A DNA stretch of 64,000 nt from Myoxocephalus aenaeus (lineage: Eukaryota; Chordata; Actinopteri; Perciformes; Cottidae), in assembly GCA_038501785.1 (NCBI GenBank), contig JBAMJR010000188.1, positions 186,001 through 250,000 on the forward strand, in the 5' to 3' direction. This document shows, in pieces, positions 54,487 to 64,000 of the stretch. The position numbers were made by a program, and so were the translations under genes. Within the stretch, counting starts at the first letter, position 1. The number at the start of each line of letters is the position of its first letter. The notes beneath the pieces are model-generated. The model ran no database searches. It saw only the letters and a list, made by a program, of their open reading frames with translations, and was not told where the DNA came from.

Positions 54487-54862
54487 TCACCCAGGCGGCA
54501 AACTCCGATTATGCCGAGTGAAGCCAACGCTAAAGTGTCTTAAAACGTGCATTCTCTCTACTGGCCAGCAGGGGGCGACTCCTCTGGTTGAATATAAGTT
54601 TACTTTACTAAGAGCAACTGCATCACAGCGGGACCTAAACGAAGGTAAACAGCTTTAGACCTAATTAGACCTCAAGTTAAATGTGGCCACTAACCAGGTT
54701 GTCCATAAGCAAATAAACAGTGAGACTCTACTTCTCTCTTGATTTATTCCCTCAGTAAACATTGTAAACATGAGTTTATGTCTCAATCTCTAGTTTCAAG
54801 TCTTCTTCAATACAGCATGATGTTCATTTAGTAAATTATGGTCCTTTTAGAGTCAAATAGTG
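54487..54862 (+). repeat. Dispersed repeat family A, copy 6, with insertion
   Basis: Standard head (gtgtcttaaaacgtgcattc, agggggcgactcctctggtt) and tail (ctcagtaaacattgtaaaca), but about 120 bp of unrelated sequence replaces the middle at about 54598-54722. Confidence 0.8.
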
Positions 54863-56109
54863 CTTGAAATGCGTTGTGATTTGTAATAGAGTATCTTTAG
54901 TAAATTGCAATATTGGTACATATTACAATCATGAATTAATAATGAGAAATGGTCTTGCACATAACTCCCCAACTTTTTTTTTTTACACTTCGATTTCTGA
55001 ACTGTCCTTTCGATCTACTTCACACTTAGCGAGCGGCATAGCGTGGGACATAGTTGGTGCAATTTGGACACGAGACACGTTCAATATTAATAAACTTGGA
55101 ATAACGTGATCCAAACAGCCAAAGCAATCAGCCTAAACTAAGCTAAACCACCGATGGCTGTAGCTTCATATTTAACAGACAGATATTAACGAACGACATC
55201 GATCTTCTCTAAATCTCAGCAGGAGAGCACATTTTTCAACATTGTCAAACTATTCTTATAATGTTATAGCTAGTTGAGGAGGGCTAATTTGATTTGATTA
55301 TATCAGAAGTTAAAGTCAGGTGGAAAACACAACTGGACCAAAAAACTTGAAGCCGCGACACATTTATTTCCTTCAGGTTGTCACAATTACATTAAGACTT
55401 CCCTTTTTAAAGATGACACTGTCAAAAGGTACATTAGACAGACAACATTCAGCAATGTTCAGTTAGAGCTTTGTATTAGGCACTAGTGTGGAGTCCTGAA
55501 CTCAGGCCAAAAGAAAAAGAAGAACTAGCTACATATATTTAATTTTGGACAAACACATTCAAAGATAGGAATTTAGGGTCCTTTGGTCAAAGTGCATCAA
55601 GTAACCAAACATACAACACATTGTACAGATGGCAGTCCATTTAAATACAAACAACATACTAATGGACAGATGGAATATATTTTGCGTTGTGGACAAACTG
55701 TATTGACTTCACTTGGATCTGGGACGGATATAGATACCGTGGGGAAAAAATCGAATGAGAGGACAGATTTTATGTGCAAGAAATAGTTTGTGACCGACAA
55801 AAGTGGTGGGATAAATGATTTTCCAACAAACTTGTTTTACTAACATTTTATGCTCAGTGACTTTGTGAGAATCAAAATGCCAAATGCGAGTGGTTACAAA
55901 TTGGAATGTGTAGTTTAAAGACAAGGTTTGGCATCAGTTTGACAAATCCAATACAGTACAAATACTACGGAAGCCCAGAGAGGGAAGTGAGGATTCTTTT
56001 TTCTGGTGAACCATTTTCTAAACCTGTGTTTATGGCTTAAGATCAGGTGAACAAAATAAGTTGAACTTTTTCTTGTGAAACAGGTGAAAAATATAAGCTT
56101 TGGCAGGTG

Positions 56110-56204
<95 letters not shown>

Positions 56205-56890
56205 TATATTGTTTTGTCTTGTAATACTAGTTCTGGCCACAAGAGGCTGATATGCACCACTACATAAAGATTATCCTTGCACAAAAAAAAGAAGTCTCAT
56301 TTGCCTCGCAGGGCTTCTTTAAAATACTCAAACACAAAAACATTCAGTCCACAGGAGAGATGCTACCAAAGATACAGGAACTCCAGGACAAACGGCTTCT
56401 GAGCTGCATTTATTCATACTTCTGCGTGGCACTGTAGTCTGCCTCCATACCAATGTGGAGACAACGAGGAACTGTGATTGGTCAGTTTGGGCTGCTTAGG
56501 TTCCCAATTGAGGGCGTAAGAAGTGGGGAGGCGCCAGACCCCTTGCTATTTCTCTATAAAATATTATCTGATTGGTTGCCATGCTATTTTCCTTTTACTC
56601 CATTGCGCCTTTACATTTACTTCTATTCATTCTGAAATAAAACAAATCAAGTTTGAACCAATCATTTTGGGTGAAAGTCGACTGGTCTGTTCAGCCATCT
56701 GAGGTCAGATTGGTCTTTAAAGCGCGTCTATGATTTTATTGACTTCACTGAATCAAACCTACACTTTTGGAAACGCTCTTTTCCGTAACTAGCTAATAAC
56801 AGAGACTTGTAACACTAGTACAGTCTGTTGGCAGCACACTGTACTAAGGAGGGTGAGGTGTCAAGACGTCACCCTGAGGTCACCCTGAGG
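54863..56890 (-). promoter_or_regulatory. cyb561: Intergenic sequence and probable cyb561 3'UTR
   Basis: Downstream of the cyb561 stop (56891 on the minus strand), AATAAA signals on the minus strand lie at 56735-56740, 56409-56414 and 55363-55368. Which is used cannot be told; the third would make a 1.5-kb 3'UTR interrupted by a TA array (56112-56200). No other gene is seen. Confidence 0.35.
56112..56200. repeat. TA microsatellite
   Basis: TA run of about 44 units in the region downstream of cyb561. Confidence 0.95.
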
Positions 56891-57083
56891 TCACGGCGTG
56901 GTGGGCGACCCCCCCTCGGTCAGGGTCTTGAAGTGGACGGACAGAGACTCCTCCTCCGGGTTCGGTGGACGCCGGTACTCCTCCCTGGTGACCAGGTAGC
57001 CCAGCAGCACCCCGAAGCTCAGCAGCAGGATCCCCAAGACGTTGGCCAGCACCCCCTCTGAGGTGAACAGGGAGTAGGTTGGC
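56891..57083 (-). CDS. cyb561: cyb561 terminal exon
   Basis: Encodes PTYSLFTSEGVLANVLGILL (last helix), YLVTREEYRRPPNPEEE and FKTLTEGGSPTTP, stop TGA at 56893-56891. Acceptor gcacccag. Confidence 0.9.
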
Positions 57084-59639
57084 CTGGGTGCACAGAGAGA
57101 GGTGGTGAGAGTTGTATCGGTGTGCTGGTAGAATCCTCAGAGACAGAATGCTTAAACAATTAGTTTTTATGACTGAAGACACAGGCAGCTACGCACATGA
57201 TGCTGAAGAGGAGTTTCTCCGTGATGCCGAGCAGGCTGCTCCCGATGGCCATCACCAGCAGCACCAGACCGCAGAACCCATGGATGGGGAGGTACATGGC
57301 CCGTAACCATGACGACGCAACAGGAAACACGAAGAACATCAGACCCATCACCCACTGGGGAGGGAAGTGAGTTGGTACTGTTTTAATCCATATTACACTT
57401 TGTGTGTGTGTGTTTGTGGGTTCGTATTACTCATGTTGTGGGGACCTATTGACACAACAACATTGTGGGGACTCGTCACAATAATGTAAATCATTATATT
57501 TTAGGGTCAAGTCTTGGTTTACGGTAAGTGTTAGGTTAAGGCAAGTAGCCGTTAGGGTTAGGGAAAATCTCCAGGAAATGAATGCAAGTCAATGTAATGT
57601 CCTTAACCCTTCGTCCACGGAGCCCGCGGTTTCGCGTGGTGACACTTGAAACTTTTCTCTAAGTTTCTAAAATATTCACAGCACCCCGATAATACATCGC
57701 AAAAATATAATTTTACGTCTGGCGGAAAGAGACGGCTTCCTGCTTCCGGGTGCCTGCCCAGGCAGAGCCCAGCATAATTTTAACATCATCAGGCAAGCGA
57801 AAGGGCAGCAGTGTGTCATCTGACGCTGGAAAAAAAAAAAAAAAAAAATCCTTCTCTGTGATTAGTTGAGTCATATGTCCGTCGCCATTTCGTGAACTAA
57901 ACAACCAATGTACACTCAGGAAAATCTCAAAAGGACAACCCACTTGTACAGCATGTACACATGCTACATTTTACAATCAACATGACGACAAAGAGATTCA
58001 ACACGGACGAAGCAAAACGCATGATTCTGGAGAGCAGCGAGGAGGAGGACGACGCGTCGTCGTCAGAGCTCGAAGGCTTTAGTTCTTCTGAGGAAGATGG
58101 GTAAGTGTAGTTACTAAACTTTGTTACGTGTCTGTAAGGCTGCATGGTGCAAACTAGTAATGTGTGCAAACTAGTAATGTGTACAAACTAGTAATGTGTA
58201 CAAACTAGTAATGTGTACAAACTAGTAATGTGTACACTGTGTAGGAGAGCACGAGAGCCAGCCACGCGGTGCACACTGCTGCTCACGTTACTACGTCATG
58301 ATCTAAGTAATGTTTACACACAGTCTGCTTTGTACAACACTCTGCTTCACGTTACTACCCAATGCGGAGCACTATGCTAAAATTACTACCACAGTCTGCT
58401 CAATCGTTACGTCATCTTTCTTTCAACTGACTAGTATTGATTTATTTTACAGAGAGGAGCACCAGCCGCCCCGACCAGCCTGGCCAGCAAAGAGGCAGCG
58501 TGTTGGACGGCAACTACCACGACCAGCAAAGAGGCAGCGCGTTGACCGACGACTAAAGACACCATCTCCAGCAAACAGGGCGCGTGCTGCCCGGTGACTG
58601 CTTTCACCTCAGGCCAGATCAAGAAAGACAGCAGCACGTGCACCACCTGCACCTACGCTGTCCTGGAGGACGGATGAAGACCCGGACACTGCTCCCCCCG
58701 TCATCAGGTTCCAGCCCGGACACCAGGTCCACATGTCAGTGCCACAGCAACACCCATTGAACTCTTCAAACTGTTCTTCCAACTAAGTCCACGGTGGGTC
58801 GCAGGGTTTGCGAGCTTTGCAGCATGAAGAAAGTGAGCAAAGACACGGCTTGGAAGTGCGAGGCGTGTAACGTTCCCCTCTGCCTGCAGCTGAGCAGAAA
58901 CTGTTTCCATGACTGGCATGCCATGGCATGAGGATATGCCATTGAAGCATATATACTTGTATATTGTAAATGGTCTAGTCTTTGTTCTGTTTTATATTTC
59001 TGAATATATATTCTGTACATATTTTCTTTTTTTTTTATAATACATATTTTTATTTAAAAAAAAAAAAATTTGTTGTGATGGTCATTTTTCATTTGCACAC
59101 ACTCCCTGAAGCTTTATCTGCACTATGAAGTCATTTCTCAGTCCCATTTTTATCATTTTGGTGAAAGCTGTGAAAGACCATATTTCTACTCAAAAAACGA
59201 TAATAAAAACTTTAGTTTTAGACATTTATTTACATGTATCTAACATTTTATTCATATATTTCACTGCTTTTGTGAACCTAAAACCTTTGGTAAACCAATT
59301 GCCATCACCTAAACAGAGTCACCACCTGAGTAAAGTTAGGTTTTTTCAAGCGATATGAAGAATTTCCAAAAATCGAGATTCCATTTTTCAGCTTTAGCGT
59401 CATATTATAAAGTTTTTTTCTTTACACTTTTGCCTTACGACAATGGTGCCTCATTATATAGATAGCTGAGATTGTTCTGCAATTTATGATGTAAAACATG
59501 GGTATATATCTTATATGCAAGTGCCTTAAAAGGTGAATCTAAGAAAATTATGTCAAATCGAGAAAATCGACTGAAAATGACCTCCAGTGTGCAGTGAGTT
59601 AATAAAGTGATGGAAACTTGTGTTATCTGTGTGTATTAT

Positions 59640-59678
<39 letters not shown>

Positions 59679-60209
59679 CTGTACGCAGAAAAAGACTAAG
59701 GTAGCCATGCCGCACCAGCTGTGGAGAGAGTACATGTCTGGGATCTTTGCTGCTCTGTGGAAGTCAAACACAGCTACAAAACCTACACACAGACACACAA
59801 TGATTAAGGGAACGCTTTCTCTCTTTTTCTCTCTCACAGACATACACCGGTATTAGCTTCTTAACATTCTCACACTGGTCCTAATGCGGCATCTCTACGA
59901 TGCCGCATTAGGACCAGTGTAGTTTTCTTTTTTTATTACAGAGCTTGAGGAGGGGGGAAGATATTCCGAGAAAGAAACTCAGAAATCTGAGATTATAAAG
60001 TCACAAATTTACAAGAAAAAAATACATATTTTTTGTCAAGGAACCACATCGCTTCACTTTGCAAGGTTGGATCAACCTAATAACACAACGGAAAATAAAC
60101 ACTCACTCACCTATGATGCTGATGACGAGGGCCAGCAGGTGAATGATGCCGTGAAGCATCTTAACATTCCTCTTGGCCTCATTTCGAAATACTCTGTAGA
60201 CCAGGATGG
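56891..60209 (-). CDS. cyb561: Cytochrome b561, last four coding exons (partial)
   Basis: Four minus-strand exons join in phase: 60209-60111, 59782-59679, 57354-57197 and 57083-56891, encoding about 184 residues of a roughly 250-residue family. Cyb561 is a six-helix, two-haem membrane protein that passes electrons from cytosolic ascorbate into secretory vesicles. Three of the four conserved haem-ligand histidines are visible, in KMLHG, YSLHSWCG and YLPIHGFCG. The fourth, in the NAHP region, belongs to an upstream exon not found here. The C-terminus (EEESLSVHFKTLTEGGSPTTP with preceding NP) resembles the chromaffin-granule type CYB561 (FKTLTEG) rather than CYBRD1 or CYB561A3. Convergent with tanc2, as in human. 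Confidence 0.9.
57197..57354 (-). CDS. cyb561: cyb561 penultimate exon
   Basis: Encodes WVMGLMFFVFPVASSWLRAM then YLPIHGFCGLVLLVMAIGSS and LLGITEKLLFSI. It supplies one haem histidine. Acceptor ctccccag, donor gtgcgt. Confidence 0.9.
57355..57602. repeat. Fish repeat with GT run and ttagggttaggg phrase
   Basis: The order gtgtgtgtgtttgtgggttc, tgttgtggggacctattgac, gttagggttaggg, and gcaagtcaatgtaatgtcct is a common teleost interspersed repeat. The piggyBac-type element is inserted at its end (TTAA). Confidence 0.5.
57982..58597 (+). pseudogene. piggyBac-like transposase N-terminal remnant
   Basis: ATG at 57982 opens MTTKRFNTDEAKRMILESSE then an acidic Ser/Glu/Asp stretch, up to a gtaagt donor at 58101. 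The acceptor ttttacag and exon from 58453 continue in frame (GEEHQPPRPAWPAKRQRVGR...) to a stop at 58597. An acidic N-terminus with an early intron followed by basic stretches fits piggyBac-derived transposases. Beyond it, ELFKLFF-type residues (about 58757-58777, another frame) mark the start of the transposase domain, after which the core is deleted. Confidence 0.6.
58147..58236 (+). repeat. 17-bp tandem repeat
   Basis: Five units of gtacaaactagtaatgt inside the intron of the transposase remnant. Confidence 0.9.
58785..58931 (+). pseudogene. piggyBac-like transposase C-terminal zinc-binding remnant
   Basis: Reads STVGRRVCELCSMKK...WKCEACNVPLCL...NCFHDWHAMA-stop. The CxxC, CxxC, C, C/H spacing is the cysteine-rich C-terminal domain of piggyBac transposases, which binds the transposon ends. 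It follows the ELFKLFF remnant almost directly, so the DDE/D core of some 400 residues is missing. Confidence 0.6.
59643..59676 (+). repeat. GT microsatellite at the cyb561 donor
   Basis: A GT run just downstream (minus strand: CA run) of the donor of exon 59782-59679. Confidence 0.95.
59679..59782 (-). CDS. cyb561: cyb561 internal exon
   Basis: Encodes FVAVFDFHRAAKIPDMYSLH then SWCGMATLVFFCVQ. SLHSWCG is a family signature with a haem histidine. Acceptor gtgtgtag, donor gtacac running into a CA repeat. Confidence 0.92.
59872..59920. repeat. Perfect 21-bp inverted repeat (hairpin)
   Basis: Arms 59872-59892 and 59900-59920 (core tggtcctaatgcggc) around loop ctctacg. Lies in the cyb561 intron between exons 60111 and 59782. 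Confidence 0.95.
60111..60209 (-). CDS. cyb561: cyb561 internal exon (most upstream visible)
   Basis: Encodes ILVYRVFRNEAKRNVKMLHG then IIHLLALVISIIG. LVYRVFRNEAKR is a family hallmark. Acceptor ctctccag after a GA-rich tract (TC-rich on this strand), donor gtgagt. Confidence 0.92.
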   Translation of the reverse strand, partial: PSWSTEYFEMRPRGMLRCFTASFTCWPSSSAS

Positions 60210-61509
60210 CTGGAGAGAGGGAGAAAGAGAGAGAGGGAGAAATAGAGAGTGGGAGAAAGAGAGAAGGGGGAAAAGAGAGAAGGAGAGAGGTGAATATACC
60301 AATAATTCAGTGAACTTTCTCTCCAGAAAACTGTGTCTTGCTGCTTTCGTTAGAGACGCAGCATTACAGTCGCGGTCCTTCGTGAGTCATCGAATACACA
60401 ATGTGACATGGAACAAAGGCCACTGGCTTTAACAACCAGTCAAAGAGGGGAACCGAAACACCGAAGACAATTAACTTATCAATAATAATAGAAACTGTAG
60501 TAATACAGATGATAATTGACAAAAGATACATTTATTAATTCAAAATGATATGGGGATGCAAAAAGAGTCATTTCCATCACCAACAAAAAAGTGTTATCAC
60601 ACTAGGAAAATGTAATCAATTGCTATGAAGGAAGAATTATTCAAATAGACGATTACACAGAATATCAGAATACACAGAACATCAGTCAATATTTCAAGTG
60701 AAAACAATCAAGTAAAGAGTATAACATCCACAATATCCTCAACATACGGCCAGTATCTTAATGCACTAATATTGGAGACCATTTAAACAATCTTGGAAAC
60801 AATTGTTTAAGGACATATTGAGTAAATAGCTTAAAATTAGTTATGTATGAGACCAAAACATTTTCAAAATGCCCCAAAAAACAAAGAGCAGCAGAAGTTG
60901 AAACATTGTGCAAATAACTTCTTTAAATGGAAATGGGGAACGTGAAGGTTGGCAGAAACACTATATATTGTAAATATGCAAGATATGCACAATAACAATG
61001 AGTGAGACATGAGCATATCAGAACATTATTGATTACAGCACATACAGGGTGTAAAGGTGTGCCAATAGGCCGACAGAGACATACATGCATTGTGTGCAGA
61101 AACTGAGCCTCTTGAGCTGTTTTCTTTAATTGGAGCAAAAGGTTAAACTGAACACAATCACTAATTGTGCTCTTTTTTAAATCCTCTCTTTAAGCTACTA
61201 AGCAGCTTCAAGCAGTTTTCAGTGTGAGTCATTAATTTCAGAGCGAGCATGAAGACTGCAGTGTATCTGATTCCCAAAAAATTATCACGAGTTAGCATCG
61301 CAATGGTTCCCTCGACAAAAAGCCAATGCAGAAAATAACCTGTGGCAAACAAATGTTCATGATTCTAAGGTTTTGTTCAGCAAGATAATCTTCACAAATG
61401 AACATCCCTTATTTGATTTTGCATAGTTGTGAATGCAATCTGCATAAGTGAAACGCTAACGTTAGACTGTAAGGCTGTGAAGGCGGACTAGTCGGAGTGA
61501 TGACGTTTA
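60210..61509. other. cyb561 intron, no exon recognised
   Basis: After a GA-rich run (60213-60290) the sequence is unique and AT-rich. The expected upstream cyb561 exon with NAHP is not present on the minus strand. Confidence 0.6.
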
Positions 61510-62152
61510 GCCACATGTTAGCAACCGCTTTTTCAAGTTCACGTAAGAGGTATCTACTGTTGTAGTTTATGTCTCAGAACAAAACGTTAAAATCTCAGCT
61601 TGCTTAATTTATCTGGCAAGCTAACCGCTAACCACGCTAACAGCTCATCGAGCCTCTTTCCATCTTCTCTGTCCGCTTTGTTTTCAGGAATGTACATAAC
61701 TTCCTTCAAATGAGAAAAAAATACTTCTCAAAGCTAACAAGCTTGCTAACTGTTAGCAAGAAAGCTTGTTAGCTCGGTTCTATTATATTTTTTCCATATT
61801 ACAAACTTTTTCTGTCAGATTGACCACAAACCACTTGTTAGCAATCACCTTTTCAAGTTCACGTAAGAGGTATCTACTGTTGTAGTTTATGTCTCAGAAC
61901 AAAACGTTAAAATCTCTTCAGCTTGCTTAATTTATCTGGCAAGCTAACCGCTAACCACGCTAACAGCTCATCGAGCCTCTTTCCATCTTCTCTGTCCGCT
62001 TTGTTTTCAGGAATGTACATAACTTCCTTCAAATGAGAAAAAAATACTTCTCAAAGCTAACAAGCTTGCTAACTGTTAGCAAGAAAGCTTGTTAGCTCGG
62101 TTCTATTATATTTTTTCCATATTACAAACTTTTTCTGTCAGATTGACCACAA
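61510..62152 (+). repeat. Recent ~320-bp tandem duplication
   Basis: Copy 1 (from 61510) and copy 2 (from about 61830) are almost identical, including cacgtaagaggtatctactg and gctaacaagcttgctaactg. A visible difference is a 3-nt insertion (aatctcagc versus aatctcttcagc). The start of a third copy (ccacttgttagcgaccgcc) follows at 62152. Confidence 0.95.
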
Positions 62153-63370
62153 ACCACTTGTTAGCGACCGCCTTTTTTTAAACCGACTAAAAGCTTCAAC
62201 ATTGTGTGTTGAAATGTATGTTTTAGGCCAAAACGTTGAAATCTCTTTGGCTTGTGTAAACCACAGACATTATTTCAGGCATCTAACCAAAAACCCATTT
62301 ATAAAATCCATTGACTTTGAGACGATGAAACACGAAGGTGCTAAATGCTAAGACTCACCCCTGCAGCATTCTATATTTTAAGTGTGTGTATACATATACT
62401 GTCAAAAGTAACACACATTAGCATGGAAGTGGCCTGAGGACAGGCTTACTCAAAGGGAATCAGCTCTGAGGTGTGTGTCTGTGTGTGCTAGGTGCCCCCC
62501 AGGGTACTTTCCATAACCCGCCTTGTTTCCCGTCTAATGTCCAGCTGACCTTTTTGCTTTTATCGCACTAATGCAATCCTGCTCTGCAACAGCTGTGAAC
62601 CAGTTGAACTAATCTAGTTACTGTCATTAGCAAAAGTACCCAAGGGCTGCAGGCACGAAGCGCATAGCAAGAAAAGACAGCGACATCTCGCTTTGTCTCC
62701 ATTTCCTGGACCGCAGACATCACCGGGGACTTGTATATTATGAGACAGATCATAACTTAGCTGAGTTATAGTTTGGAAAATACATTTTAGTTTTTGCTTG
62801 CTATTGGGTGAAATACTCCCGCGTGGTCCGAGTTCTCAAAGAGAAAGAAAAAGAGAGGGGAGAGTCACAACATGCTAATTGTTAAAGCACACTTCAAGGT
62901 ATAAAGATAAATGTTTCTTAAAATGCCTGGTCACACCAGGAAGTGGCACCGTTGATTTCTTCCAGTCATGTTGATAAATGATTTGGTTCTAGGCTCGGTG
63001 AACGCAGGGGGCTAGTTGGAGAACTACTGTAGCTGGCAAGCCAACCGCGCCGGTGCTCACTACTCACAACAGCTCTACTTCCTGTTTTCTCCGTCTGTGG
63101 GATGGGAGGGAGGGATTTTCTAAATCCACAGAGGAGAATGTATTGTTAAAGTTTAAAAAAAATAACCACGCGAATAACCATCGAAACTGGGACCTCTAGT
63201 TTGTGGTGTATGTTCTTAAAGTTAGCATACGTTAGCATACATGCTCCTCTGGACCCTTCAGCTCTGAAGCTGAAGAAGAGGCTGCTCAGTTTGCTGACTG
63301 GCTCTTCCTGCGTCTGCCGGTTCATTCCCCGGATGGGCCACTCTGTCAAAGCTTCACTGGATACATTCCA

Positions 63371-63408
<38 letters not shown>

Positions 63409-63507
63409 CAATGACTAAAACCCTTTCGGCTTCTGTTTAAATGGATGATGGATGTCTGGGTAGCGTTAGCTTAATGCAACAGGTCAGCAGCACAGCGCTC
63501 GAGGCTA

Positions 63508-63590
<83 letters not shown>

Positions 63591-64000
63591 AACAGATCGA
63601 CTAGAGCGTCCACGTGAAGCCGACCTCTGCTTCCCGTTCCACTCAATTTTATGGAAAATCATCCGACAATTACGTGGCGTAACCATGGCTACAAACTGAT
63701 GTGAGACCAGCCGGGCTGATCCTCCCTGGTGTCCTTCCTGCATTACCTGCTTACCCGGCGGTGCTTTGATAGCTGATTCACGTGCGTCCCCGTACAAAAT
63801 GAACGAGGGGAAACAAGAGTGTAACGACAGAATTGCTTTCAGCCTCTTATGGACGCAGTCCCTCTGCCGTCATTTGGGATCGACTCGTTTTTGGAGCCGC
63901 CCGTGTCTTATTTGGTTTCCACGGCTTGGGGCGTGGCAAATTGGCTTAAGACCATAAACTCATGTTAACAATGTATACACCAGACTGTGTACAAAGGTTG
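62153..64000. other. Right end of window, no gene recognised
   Basis: Unique sequence with CA runs at 63375-63404 and 63510-63588. No cyb561 upstream exon was found, so the intron extends at least 3.8 kb beyond 60209. Confidence 0.55.
63510..63588 (+). repeat. CA microsatellite
   Basis: CA run of about 39 units. Confidence 0.95.

Larger units (their letters stand above)
57603..59602 (+). mobile_element. Non-autonomous piggyBac-type transposon (~2.0 kb) in a cyb561 intron
   Basis: Bounded by TTAA at 57603-57606 and 59599-59602, the piggyBac target. The ends start CCCTTCGTCCACGGAG (left) and, inverted, CTCACTGCACACTGGAG (right), which are only partly matched. It retains pieces of a piggyBac-like transposase on the plus strand (separate entries) but lacks the catalytic DDD core. 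It lies opposite to cyb561 transcription. Confidence 0.7.

Noticed and set aside
56828..57306. Plus-strand ORFs over the cyb561 exons
   Set aside because: Antisense shadows. The minus-strand frame carries the cytochrome b561 signatures and splice sites.
57545..57560. ttagggttaggg telomere-like motif
   Set aside because: Only two units, inside a common fish interspersed repeat. Not an interstitial telomere.
63201..63440. Plus-strand ORF of 79 residues ending in a CA repeat
   Set aside because: No recognisable domain, the CA repeat keeps the frame open, and no minus-strand cyb561 signature was found there either.

Overview
This window comes from a vertebrate nuclear genome, almost certainly a spiny-rayed (acanthomorph) teleost. 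The genes are split by GT-AG introns, CA/GT and TA microsatellites are very frequent, hAT, piggyBac and mariner-like DNA transposon remnants are common, and L2/Maui-type LINE tails are typical of fish. No bacterial-style operon, CRISPR array or intact RNA gene is visible.

Layout. (1) 0-0.9 kb: a decayed fragment of an ornithine decarboxylase/antizyme-inhibitor-like gene. (2) 2-8.7 kb: a dense nest of transposons, including a TIR element at 2.85-3.68 kb, a broken Ty3/Gypsy-type gag on the minus strand, and a hAT-like element at 4869-8197 that was itself split by a second hAT-like insertion. Both insertions keep recognisable 8-bp target duplications. (3) About 8.8-9.14 kb: a CpG-rich block ending in a good splice donor, the best candidate for the tanc2 promoter and a non-coding first exon. 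(4) 21.4-51 kb, plus strand: a complete tanc2 gene. I could join 27 coding exons with every splice phase matching, giving 5874 nt and 1957 residues. The order is a short N-terminus, a low-complexity region, a STAND-type P-loop NTPase, a helical region, an ankyrin array, TPRs, and a long disordered tail ending in a PDZ ligand (ESNV). A second, CpG-rich first exon at 25467-25749 is phase-compatible with exon 3 and may give an alternative N-terminus. (5) 51-56.9 kb: intergenic sequence with a MITE and dispersed repeats. (6) 56.9-60.2 kb, minus strand: the last four coding exons of cyb561. Its upstream exons lie beyond the window. A 2.0-kb internally deleted piggyBac-type element flanked by TTAA sits in one of its introns. 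(7) 60.2-64 kb: cyb561 intron with a recent 320-bp tandem duplication.

The adjacent, tail-to-tail arrangement of tanc2 and cyb561 matches the human TANC2-CYB561 order and supports tanc2 rather than tanc1. The two products do not act in one pathway: Tanc2 is a postsynaptic scaffold, and Cyb561 is an ascorbate-dependent electron carrier of secretory vesicle membranes. All exon boundaries and element names are read by eye. No alignment or database search was run.
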